Assembly: GCF_014646255.1 (NCBI RefSeq)
Contig: NZ_BMNC01000006.1
Span: forward strand, 186,001-250,000
Direction: 5' to 3'
Length of the DNA stretch: 64,000 nt
Origin: Lentzea pudingi
GTDB taxonomy: Bacteria > Actinomycetota > Actinomycetes > Mycobacteriales > Pseudonocardiaceae
Each line of letters opens with the position of its first letter. Positions within the stretch are counted from its first letter, which is position 1. Under the pieces are notes generated by a model. That model was given only the letters and a program-made list of their open reading frames with translations. It had not been told where the DNA came from and ran no database searches. This document shows positions 26,253 to 33,339 of the stretch, in pieces. The translations under genes were made by a program, and so were the position numbers.

Positions 26253-26993
26253 TCAGCTCAGGATCGCGCCGCACGTGATGTTGACCTGCGCTCCGGTGAT
26301 CGTGCGACCCCAGTCCGAGGCCGCGAACACCGCCGCCCTGCCGACGTCCTCCAGCGTCGCCGCCCTGCCGAGCGCCGTCTGGCCGACGATGTCGGGTTCG
26401 ACCTGGTCGCGGAAGCTCTCGGGGATGGACTCCGGGATGCCGCCGGTCTGCAGCGTCACCGTCCGGACGCCGTGCGGGCCCAGTTCGGCCGCGAGCTGAC
26501 GGCGCATCGCCTCGACTGCGTCGAACGCCGCGACCAGGCCTCCGAGCTGCCAGCGCCGGTGCACCCGACCGTCGCTCGTGCCACCGAAGAACAGGATGAC
26601 TCCCCCGCCCTGCCTGATCATGTGCCGGGCGGCGGCGCGGGCCGTGAGGAACTTCGAGCGGACATTGGTGACGACGGGGCTCAAGTAGTCGTCGACGCTC
26701 ATCTCGTGCAGCGGCGTGCCCTGGACGTCGTTGTCGGAGATGACGTTGACCGAGATGTCGATCCGGTCGAGCGTCGCCGCGTGCTCGTCCACGCTCCGTT
26801 CGTCGAGCGCGTCGACCACGGCGTATGCGACCCCGAGTTCCTCGGCCTTGGCCTTCAGCGACGCCTCGGTGCGGGCGGCCAGGTGGACCTCGGCTCCCGC
26901 CCGCGCGAACGCACTCGCGATCGCGCCGCCGATCGTGCCCGCGCCGTAGATGACTGCGATCTTCCCGTCGAGGTTCATCGGTTCGCCGGTCAT
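26253..26993 (-). CDS. Short-chain dehydrogenase/reductase (SDR)
   Basis: 246 residues. The Rossmann motif is VIYGAGTIGGAIASAF near residues 14-29; the NAD strand DINVNVISDND-like is at about 75-95. The expected Tyr-x-x-x-Lys is not obvious: the region after FFGGTSDG reads HRRWQLGGLVAAFDAVEAMRRQLAAELG, so the catalytic Tyr appears replaced. It may be an atypical or inactive SDR. The C-terminus (IVGQTALGRAATLEDVG... TITGAQVNITCG) is typical. ATG at 26993, with an alternative ATG at 26978. It is downstream of and on the same strand as the LysG-like gene, with a 17-base gap. Confidence 0.85.
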   Translation of the reverse strand: MTGEPMNLDGKIAVIYGAGTIGGAIASAFARAGAEVHLAARTEASLKAKAEELGVAYAVVDALDERSVDEHAATLDRIDISVNVISDNDVQGTPLHEMSVDDYLSPVVTNVRSKFLTARAAARHMIRQGGGVILFFGGTSDGRVHRRWQLGGLVAAFDAVEAMRRQLAAELGPHGVRTVTLQTGGIPESIPESFRDQVEPDIVGQTALGRAATLEDVGRAAVFAASDWGRTITGAQVNITCGAILS

Positions 26994-27010
26994 GCCTGGG
27001 AGGCTAACCC

Positions 27011-27868
27011 CTAACGCAACGCCACGCGCGCTTCGGCGGCCACGGCCTCGGCGACCGCGGTCAGTGCCGGCGAGTCGAGCTTCCACTGCTGCCAGTACAG
27101 CGGCACGGAGATGGTGCGGCCCGGCGCGAGGTCGACCAGGCCCGCCTGGAGTTGTTGCGGCGGCACCATTCCCCAGCCGAGGCCGGTCACGATCGCCCGC
27201 ACGTACACCTCGGACGACGGGACGTGGTGGCGGTGTTCCGAGGCGCCGCGGCCACGGGTCAGCGTGCGCACGAACCGGTCCTGCAGGTCGTCGTTGCGGT
27301 CGAACACGATCACCGGCGCTGCCGGCAACCACGACTTCAACGGGCCACGTTCGTTCTGGTCCACAAAGGACTTCGAGGCCATTGCCGCGTAACGGATCTC
27401 GCCGAGTTTGGTCACCGAGCAGCCCGCGACCGGTTCACGCGAGGACGTCACCGCCGCCATCACCTGACCCTGCCTCAGCAACGCCGTCGTGTGGTCCTGG
27501 TCCTCGCGGTGCAGGTCGAACGAGATCCTGAGCTCCGGCGAGACCCGGTGCAGGGCGGGCAGGAACCAGGTGGCGAGCGAGTCGGCGTTCACCGCGATCG
27601 GCACCCGCACCACGGCGTCCTCGCCGAGTGCCGCGTCGAGGTCCTGGTCCAGGACGAGCAGTTGCCGACCGTAGCGGACGATCACCTCGCCCGACGGGGT
27701 CAGCCGCACCGGTCGTGCCCGCACCAGCAGCACACGCCCGGTGCGTTGCTCCAGCGCCTTGATGCGTTGTGAGACAGCGGAAGGCGTGACGTGCAGCGCG
27801 GCGGCGGCAGCGTCGAACGTGCCTGCGTCGACGACCGCGAGCAGCGTCCGAACCAGGTCCAGATCCAT
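27011..27868 (-). CDS. lysG: LysG/ArgP-type LysR regulator
   Basis: 285 residues. The N-terminal winged helix (AVVDAGTFDAAAAALHVTPSAVSQRIKALEQRTGRVLLVR) is typical of ArgP/LysG, followed by the LysR effector domain with VPIAVNADSLATWFLPAL. LysG senses basic amino acids (lysine, arginine) and activates the divergent exporter LysE. The exporter is present here on the other strand, 69 bases away, with an inverted repeat between them. The gene could be cotranscribed with the SDR downstream. Confidence 0.92.
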   Translation of the reverse strand: MDLDLVRTLLAVVDAGTFDAAAAALHVTPSAVSQRIKALEQRTGRVLLVRARPVRLTPSGEVIVRYGRQLLVLDQDLDAALGEDAVVRVPIAVNADSLATWFLPALHRVSPELRISFDLHREDQDHTTALLRQGQVMAAVTSSREPVAGCSVTKLGEIRYAAMASKSFVDQNERGPLKSWLPAAPVIVFDRNDDLQDRFVRTLTRGRGASEHRHHVPSSEVYVRAIVTGLGWGMVPPQQLQAGLVDLAPGRTISVPLYWQQWKLDSPALTAVAEAVAAEARVALR

Positions 27869-27873
27869 CACGA

Positions 27874-27903
27874 CAGCTAATGATACGTAAGAATCTTTAG
27901 CTG
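27874..27903. promoter_or_regulatory. LysG/LysE operator, inverted repeat
   Basis: CAGCTAA at 27874-27880 and TTAGCTG at 27897-27903 form a perfect 7-bp inverted repeat with a 16-base AT-rich spacer, in the 69-base divergent intergenic region. It is the likely LysG binding site and overlaps both promoters. Confidence 0.65.
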
Positions 27904-27937
27904 GTCTCATCAAGAGCGCATCAATACCTTGGACCGC

Positions 27938-28516
27938 GTGAGAGACCTGCTGCTCGGCTTCGGCACCATGATGACCCTGATCGTCGCAATCGGCGCGCAG
28001 AACGCTTTCGTGCTGCGCCAAGGACTTCGGCGGCACGCGGTCGCGAAGGTCGTCGCCGTGTGCGCCCTCTCGGACGCGATCCTCGTCGCGGTGGGCGTCG
28101 CCGGGTTCGGGGCGATCGTGCGGGCGTTCCCCGCGGCCATCACCGTCGCGGCCGTCGTCGGCGGAATTTTCCTGCTGGGATACGGGTTTCTCGCGGCGCG
28201 GCGGGCGTTCAGGCCGTCGGCGCTGAACGCCGCGGCGGAGACCAGCAGCCGGCCCGTGCTGACCGCGCTGGCGCTGACATGGCTCAACCCGCACGTCTAC
28301 CTCGACACACTGCTGCTGCTCGGGTCGATCGCGGCCGGCCGGTGGTTGTTCGGAGTCGGTGCGGTGACCGCGAGCATCACGTGGTTCGTCGCGCTCGGGT
28401 TCGGCGCGCGCCTGCTCAGCCCGCTGTTCGCGAAGCCTCGCGCGTGGCGGGCGCTCGACGGCCTGATCGCCGCCGTGATGATCACTCTCGGGGTGACCCT
28501 GATCGCCGGGTGGTGA
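27938..28516 (+). CDS. lysE: LysE/ArgO-family amino acid exporter
   Basis: 192 residues with about six membrane helices. The family signature IGAQNAFVLRQGLRR is near residue 20 and LTWLNPHVYLDTLLLLGS near 110. It exports lysine and arginine when they accumulate. GTG at 27938 is used; a TTG at 27929 is in frame. Neither has a clear ribosome site, so translation may be leaderless. It is divergent from its regulator LysG. Confidence 0.92.
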   Translation: MRDLLLGFGTMMTLIVAIGAQNAFVLRQGLRRHAVAKVVAVCALSDAILVAVGVAGFGAIVRAFPAAITVAAVVGGIFLLGYGFLAARRAFRPSALNAAAETSSRPVLTALALTWLNPHVYLDTLLLLGSIAAGRWLFGVGAVTASITWFVALGFGARLLSPLFAKPRAWRALDGLIAAVMITLGVTLIAGW

Positions 28517-28679
28517 TCATCACCAGCACCGCCGCCACCGCCAGGACACCGCACGTCACGGGTGCCGCCGCGCCGACGAAAAGGGACGCCGAAGCGAGTC
28601 CCGCGCCGACCAGAGCACCGAAGACGACCCGAGGCCGAAGATCACCCACGTGTCCGACCCTAGCCCACGACACGCGCAT
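28482..28679 (-). CDS. Possible small two-helix membrane protein
   Basis: 65 residues with two hydrophobic stretches (VVFGALVGAGLASASLFVGA and VTCGVLAVAAVLVMI) and a basic tail. It overlaps the 3' end of lysE by 35 bases on the opposite strand. No ribosome site is obvious. The membrane-like composition of a frame that is not simply antisense makes it plausible, but it may be spurious. Confidence 0.35.
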   Translation of the reverse strand: MRVSWARVGHVGDLRPRVVFGALVGAGLASASLFVGAAAPVTCGVLAVAAVLVMITTRRSGSPRE

Positions 28680-28683
28680 GTTG

Positions 28684-28718
28684 GGTGGTGATCCAGACCC
28701 CACCACCACATGTAGTAT
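28684..28718 (+). promoter_or_regulatory. nrd promoter region: inverted repeat and -10-like TAGTAT
   Basis: GGTGGTG (28684-28690) and CACCACC (28701-28707) form a perfect inverted repeat; TAGTAT at 28713-28718 could be a -10 box that would start the riboswitch transcript near 28725. It does not match the NrdR box consensus well. Confidence 0.4.
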
Positions 28719-28722
28719 CTGC

Positions 28723-28922
28723 CGCGCTGGTGGTTCACCGACTCGGCTCAACCGGGTAGGTGAGGAAAGAGGGAACCCGGTGAGAACCCGGGACTGCCCC
28801 GCAGCGGTGAGTGGGAACGAAAGCCGTCAACGAAGCACTGGGTCCCGCGACCTGGGAAGCGACGGCCGGTAGGCGCGAGGAGGACGCCCACGAGTCCGAA
28901 GACCTGCCACTGGTGTGCGCGC
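28723..28922 (+). promoter_or_regulatory. Cobalamin riboswitch
   Basis: Classic adenosylcobalamin aptamer. The GGGAACCCGGTGAGAACCCGGGACTGCCCCGCAGC core is at about 28771-28805, GTGGGAACGAAAGCCG follows, and the B12 box GCCCACGAGTCCGAAGACCTGCC is at 28886-28908. The P1 arms are CTGGTGG (28727-28733) and CCACTGG (28907-28913). It lies in the 5' leader of nrdA. Streptomyces nrdABS is known to be shut off by B12 through such a riboswitch, so that the B12-dependent class II reductase takes over when cofactor is present; the same logic is expected here. Confidence 0.95.
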
Positions 28923-28977
28923 AAGCCTGCGCGCACGACACGGTGCCCCGAGGGAGGGCGGCTGTGTGCACCAGTGG
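28907..28977 (+). promoter_or_regulatory. Riboswitch expression platform
   Basis: CCACTGGTG (28907-28915), which closes aptamer stem P1, is an exact 9-base complement of CACCAGTGG (28969-28977). A GC-rich hairpin, TGCGCGC-aagcct-GCGCGCA (28916-28935), lies between. This offers two exclusive folds: P1 closed, or the long-range helix. The nrdA ribosome site is 44 bases farther on. Confidence 0.6.
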
Positions 28978-29032
28978 TGTCGTCCGCTGGCGCGCGCACG
29001 CATTTCCTCGGGCAGATCTCGGAGGAGAGAGC

Positions 29033-31405
29033 GTGCCCGACCGCCCAACCCCATTGGACCGCCTTTCCGGGGTCGTCAACGAAGCGTGCGCCGACCTGCC
29101 CAACGCGTCGGCCGAGGCGGTCCTGGCCGAGACCAAGCGCACCCTCTACGCCGGCATCACCGACGCCGAACTGGCGCTGGCGCCGATCATGGCCGCCCGC
29201 ACCATGGTCGAGCACGACCCGGACTACTCCTACGTCAGCGCCCGCCTGCTGCTGGACAAGCTGCGCGCCGAGGCCTGCGGAGAACCGCTGTCGCACGCCG
29301 AGATGACCGAGCGCTACCCCGCGTACTTCGCCCAGTTCGTCCGCGACGGCATCGAGTTCGGCCAGCTCGACCCCCGCCTCGCCGACTTCGACCTGGCCCG
29401 CCTGGGCGAAGCTCTGGACGCCTCGCGCGACCTGAACTTCCAGTTCCTGGGCATGCAGACCCTGTACGACCGCTACTTCCTGCACCACGACGACCGCCGC
29501 TACGAGCTGCCGCAGGCGTTCTTCATGCGCGTCTCCATGGGCTTGGCGTTGGAAGAGGACGACCGCAACGCCCGCGCCATTGAGTTCTACGAGCTGCTCT
29601 CGTCGTTCGACTTCATGTGCTCGACGCCGACCCTGTTCAACTCGGGCACCACGCGCCCGCAGCTGTCGTCGTGCTTCCTCACCACCGTCGACGACGACCT
29701 GGCCGCGATCTTCCACGGCATCAGCAACAACGCGCTGCTGTCCAAGTTCGCGGGCGGGCTGGGCAACGACTGGACCCCGGTGCGGGGCATCGGGGCGCAC
29801 ATCAAGGGGACCAACGGGAAGTCCCAGGGTGTGGTGCCGTTCCTGAAGATCGCGAACGACACGGCCGTAGCCGTGAATCAGGGAGGAAAACGCAAGGGCG
29901 CCGTCTGCGCGTACCTCGAAACCTGGCACATCGACGTCGAGGAGTTCCTCGACCTCCGCAAGAACACCGGCGACGAACGCCGCCGTACCCATGACATGAA
30001 CACGGCGAACTGGGTGCCGGACGAGTTCCTCCGCCGCGTGCGCGCGAACGGCCAGTGGACGCTCTTCTCCCCCGACGAGGTGCCGGACCTGCACGACGCG
30101 TTCGGCACGGCGTTCGCCGAGAAGTACCGCGCCTACGAGCAGAAGGCCGACAACGGCGAGATCAAGGTCTTCCGCCGCCTCCCGGCAGTCGACCTGTGGC
30201 GGCGCATGCTCACGATGCTGTTCGAGACCGGCCACCCGTGGATCACGTTCAAGGACCCGTGCAACCTGCGGTCGCCGCAGCAGCACAACGGTGTCGTGCA
30301 CTCGTCCAACCTGTGCACCGAGATCACCCTGAACACCACGATCGACGAGGTCGCGGTCTGCAACCTCGGCAGCGTCAACCTCGCGCAGCACGTCACGGAC
30401 CAGGGCATCGACCACGCGAGGCTCGAGAAGACCGTGCGCACCGCGGTGCGCATGCTCGACAACGTGATCGACGTGAACTACTACACGATCCCGGAAGCCA
30501 GGAACTCCAACCTGAAGCACCGGCCCGTCGGTCTGGGCCTGATGGGCTTCCAGGACGCGCTGTTCACGCTCGGCACGCCGATGGCGAGCAAGGAGGCCGT
30601 CGAGTTCGCCGACCGCAGCATGGAGGAGATCAGCTACTACGCCATCGAGGCGTCGGCTGACCTGGCAGCGGAGCGCGGCGCGTACCGGTCGTTCGAGGGG
30701 TCGTTGTGGAGCAGGGGGATCCTGCCGATCGACTCGGTCGAGCTCCTCGCCGAAACACGCGCCGAGGATGAGCTGGAGCAGGACCGCGGGTCCACGATGG
30801 ACTGGCCGAGGATCCGCGAGAAGGCTCGCAAGGGCATGCGGAACTCGAACGTCATGGCGATCGCGCCCACCGCGACGATCGCGAACATCACCGGCGTGAA
30901 CCAGTCGATCGAACCGCTGTACCGCAACCTGTACGTGAAGTCGAACATGTCCGGTGACTTCACCGTGATCAACCCGGATCTGGTGCGGGCTTTGAAGCAG
31001 CGCAAGCTGTGGGACGAGCAGATGATCTCGGACCTGAAGCTGCACGACGGCAGCCTGGGTGCGATCGACCGGGTGCCGCCGTACCTGAAGGCGTTGTACG
31101 CCACGGCGTTCGAGGTCGACAGCTCGTGGCTGATCGAGGCGGGCAGCCGCCGGCAGAAGTGGATCGACCAGGCGCAGTCGCTGAACCTGTACCTCTCGGC
31201 GCCGAGCGGCCGCAAGCTCGACGAGCTCTACCAGCTGGCGTGGTTGCGCGGGCTGAAGACCACGTACTACCTGCGCACGCAGAGTGCGACGCACGTGGAG
31301 AAGTCCACGCTGCAAGGGACGGACGGCAAGCTCAACGCCGTCTCGCCCGTGGCTGTGGACCCGAACTGCTCCATCACCGACCCCGACTGCGAGGCGTGCC
31401 AGTGA
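29033..31405 (+). CDS. nrdA: Ribonucleotide reductase large subunit
   Basis: 790 residues, class I alpha subunit reducing ribonucleoside diphosphates. Active-site cysteines appear in QLSSCFL, SNLCTEI (with Asn and Glu) and EVAVCNLG; the radical-transfer tyrosine pair in LKTTYYLRT; and C-terminal redox cysteines in DPDCEACQ. The N-terminus begins at the middle of the usual ATP-cone (LDRLSGVVNEACADLPNAS), without the KRDG-type nucleotide loop, so overall activity control by dATP at that site may be absent. GTG at 29033 follows GGAGGAG at 29021-29027. Controlled by the upstream cobalamin riboswitch. Its TGA shares a base with the nrdB ATG. Confidence 0.96.
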   Translation: MPDRPTPLDRLSGVVNEACADLPNASAEAVLAETKRTLYAGITDAELALAPIMAARTMVEHDPDYSYVSARLLLDKLRAEACGEPLSHAEMTERYPAYFAQFVRDGIEFGQLDPRLADFDLARLGEALDASRDLNFQFLGMQTLYDRYFLHHDDRRYELPQAFFMRVSMGLALEEDDRNARAIEFYELLSSFDFMCSTPTLFNSGTTRPQLSSCFLTTVDDDLAAIFHGISNNALLSKFAGGLGNDWTPVRGIGAHIKGTNGKSQGVVPFLKIANDTAVAVNQGGKRKGAVCAYLETWHIDVEEFLDLRKNTGDERRRTHDMNTANWVPDEFLRRVRANGQWTLFSPDEVPDLHDAFGTAFAEKYRAYEQKADNGEIKVFRRLPAVDLWRRMLTMLFETGHPWITFKDPCNLRSPQQHNGVVHSSNLCTEITLNTTIDEVAVCNLGSVNLAQHVTDQGIDHARLEKTVRTAVRMLDNVIDVNYYTIPEARNSNLKHRPVGLGLMGFQDALFTLGTPMASKEAVEFADRSMEEISYYAIEASADLAAERGAYRSFEGSLWSRGILPIDSVELLAETRAEDELEQDRGSTMDWPRIREKARKGMRNSNVMAIAPTATIANITGVNQSIEPLYRNLYVKSNMSGDFTVINPDLVRALKQRKLWDEQMISDLKLHDGSLGAIDRVPPYLKALYATAFEVDSSWLIEAGSRRQKWIDQAQSLNLYLSAPSGRKLDELYQLAWLRGLKTTYYLRTQSATHVEKSTLQGTDGKLNAVSPVAVDPNCSITDPDCEACQ

Positions 31406-32442
31406 TGAACGACATCGAGGCAGGCGCGGCGCGGGTGAGCGTCGACGACAAGGCGATGATCAACTGCCGTGCCGACGTCAACCAGCTGCTGCCGTTGAAG
31501 TACCACTGGGCGTGGGAGAAGTACCTGGCGGGCTGCAACAACGCGTGGATGCCCACCGAGGTGTCCATGCAGGCGGACATCAGCCTGTGGAAGTCGAAGG
31601 ACGGGCTGACCGACGACGAGCGCCTGATGATCAAGCGCAACCTCGGGTTCTTCGCGACGAGCGAGTCGTTGGTGGCCAACAACATCGTGCTCGCGGTGTA
31701 CCGGCACCTGACGAACCCGGAGTGCCGTCAGTACCTGTTGCGCCAGGCCTTCGAGGAGGCCGTGCACACCCACACGTTCCAGTACATCTGCGAGTCGCTC
31801 GGTCTCGACGACGGCGAGCTGTTCAACATGTACCGGGAGATCCCGTCCATCACGGACAAGGCCGCGTGGGCGTTGCAGTTCACGCAGCACCTGGAGGACC
31901 CGGAGTTCCGGACCGGCACGCCGGAGATGGACCAGGCGTTCCTCAAGGACCTCGTGGCGTTCTACGTGGTCTTCGAGGGCATGTGGTTCTACACGGGGTT
32001 CGCGCAGATCCTGTCGCTGGGCCGGCGCAACAAGATGGTCGGCATCGCCGAGCAGTACCAGTACATCCTGCGCGACGAGTCGATCCACCTGAACTTCGGC
32101 ATCGACGCGATCAACCAGATCAAGATCGAGAACCCGCACCTGTGGAACGACGTGTTCCAGAAGGAGGTGCGGACCATGCTCGCGGAGGGCTGCGAGCTGG
32201 AGATCGCGTACGGCCGCGACACCATGCCGAACGGCGTCCTGGGGCTGAACGCCGAGCTGTGCGAGCAGTACATGCGGTTCATCACGAACCGCCGGTGCGC
32301 ACAGCTCGGCCTGGAGCCGGTGTGGGAGACGACGGAGAACCCGTTCCCGTGGATGTCGGAGATGATGGATCTGAAGAAGGAGAAGAACTTCTTCGAGACC
32401 CGTGTCATCGAGTACCAGAACGGCGGATCACTGGAGTGGTGA
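31405..32442 (+). CDS. nrdB: Ribonucleotide reductase small subunit, class Ic-like
   Basis: 345 residues of the ferritin-like R2 fold. Aligned by motif to E. coli NrdB, the metal ligands are E87, E118, H121, E191, E225 and H228 (34 residues between E191 and E225, as in E. coli). Two positions are telling: the first ligand is Glu (SE87S), where ordinary R2 has Asp, and the radical-tyrosine position in ExxHxxxY is Phe (E118-A-V-H121-T-H-T-F125). Both are hallmarks of the Chlamydia-type class Ic R2, which uses an Mn/Fe cofactor instead of a tyrosyl radical. Cotranslated with nrdA. The gene overlaps idi by 15 bases at its end. Confidence 0.95.
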   Translation: MNDIEAGAARVSVDDKAMINCRADVNQLLPLKYHWAWEKYLAGCNNAWMPTEVSMQADISLWKSKDGLTDDERLMIKRNLGFFATSESLVANNIVLAVYRHLTNPECRQYLLRQAFEEAVHTHTFQYICESLGLDDGELFNMYREIPSITDKAAWALQFTQHLEDPEFRTGTPEMDQAFLKDLVAFYVVFEGMWFYTGFAQILSLGRRNKMVGIAEQYQYILRDESIHLNFGIDAINQIKIENPHLWNDVFQKEVRTMLAEGCELEIAYGRDTMPNGVLGLNAELCEQYMRFITNRRCAQLGLEPVWETTENPFPWMSEMMDLKKEKNFFETRVIEYQNGGSLEW

Positions 32443-33018
32443 CAGCACCACCGCGGTAGGGAGCCCGGCCCGGTCCGCGACAGGCCACGCCAGCGGATCG
32501 GGCCCGAGCCGCACGAGCTCGGCGACCTGCAGCTTCGACCACGGGGAGATCTCCCGCGTCCCGTCCAGCACGGAAGCCGCGAACTCGGCCCACGGAACCC
32601 GCTCGGTCGAGTCGACCTCGTCCGGGTTCGGCGCCGGCTCGTCGTCGGTGAGAACGCGGAACACCGGACACATCTCGTTCTCGACGACGCCGTCCATGAC
32701 CGCGCGGTAGCGGAAGGCGGGCAGTACCAGCTCGGCGGAGGCGACCTTCATGCCGAGCTCGTCCCGCAGGCGCCGCAGCACTGCCTGCTCCATGTCCTCC
32801 GCCGGGAGGGGGTGGCCGCAGCAGGTGTTCGTCCACAGTCCGGGGAAGGTCTTCTTGTGCAGAGCCCGGCGGGTGAGGATCGTGTTGCCGGCCGAGTCGA
32901 AGACGTAGCTCGAGAACGCCAGGTGCAGCGGGGTGTCCGCGTGGTGCACCACTGCTTTGTCCTCGACGCCGATGGCCGAACCGTCCTCGGCCAGGAGGAC
33001 CACCTGTTCCACAGTCAC
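32428..33018 (-). CDS. idi: Isopentenyl-diphosphate delta-isomerase, type I
   Basis: 196 residues, Nudix fold. It interconverts isopentenyl and dimethylallyl diphosphate for isoprenoid synthesis. The active-site cysteine is in TNTCCGHP and the active-site glutamate in VVENEMCPVFR; HLAFSSYVFD and LRDELGM are further landmarks. The likely start is GTG at 33018 (VTVEQVVLL); a GTG two codons upstream is also possible, and the frame is open to 33132. No ribosome site is clear. Convergent with nrdB, with a 15-base overlap and therefore no separate terminator. Confidence 0.93.
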   Translation of the reverse strand: MTVEQVVLLAEDGSAIGVEDKAVVHHADTPLHLAFSSYVFDSAGNTILTRRALHKKTFPGLWTNTCCGHPLPAEDMEQAVLRRLRDELGMKVASAELVLPAFRYRAVMDGVVENEMCPVFRVLTDDEPAPNPDEVDSTERVPWAEFAASVLDGTREISPWSKLQVAELVRLGPDPLAWPVADRAGLPTAVVLSPLQ

Positions 33019-33125
33019 GGGCACCACGTAATCACACGCGGGCGGGGAACGGGAACCGCGCGGTCGGGTGAGAGCTCGAGCGTGCGGATAGCCGCGCCCT
33101 AGGTGGCGCAGGTCACTCTGGGGAC

Positions 33126-33314
33126 ATGACATCCCCGTTAGCTCAGGCTCACACCATGTTCCTGGTGCTGGTCAGCCCGACGGGCCAGTACTCGATCTGG
33201 CCCGCGGTGCTGCAGGTGCCCGCCGGGTGGCAGGTCGTCCACGGAGTCGCGTCCAGGCAGTCCTGTGCGGACTACGTGGACGCGCTCCGCGTCGACGTCC
33301 CGATGGCCGCTTAG
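33126..33314 (+). CDS. Divergent MbtH-like protein
   Basis: 62 residues. FLVLVSPTGQYSIWP and VPAGWQVVHGVASRQSCADYVDAL match the core of MbtH proteins, which bind and stabilise adenylation domains of nonribosomal peptide synthetases. Differences from the canonical form: no N-P-F-D start, and the last conserved Trp (W-x-D) is replaced by R-V-D. ATG at 33126, 107 bases after the divergent idi start. No peptide synthetase is in this window, so this is an orphan copy; it may serve clusters elsewhere or be decaying. Confidence 0.85.
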   Translation: MTSPLAQAHTMFLVLVSPTGQYSIWPAVLQVPAGWQVVHGVASRQSCADYVDALRVDVPMAA

Positions 33315-33339
33315 CGAACTCCTGCCACCGGCCGAACTT

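Noticed and set aside
28700..28720. Possible NrdR box before nrdA
   Set aside because: The ACATGTAGTATCT stretch does not fit the NrdR consensus well and no second box is seen at the usual spacing.
28748..31315. 855-residue minus-strand ORF antisense to nrdA
   Set aside because: Shadow frame; it also covers the cobalamin riboswitch and a clear nrdA.
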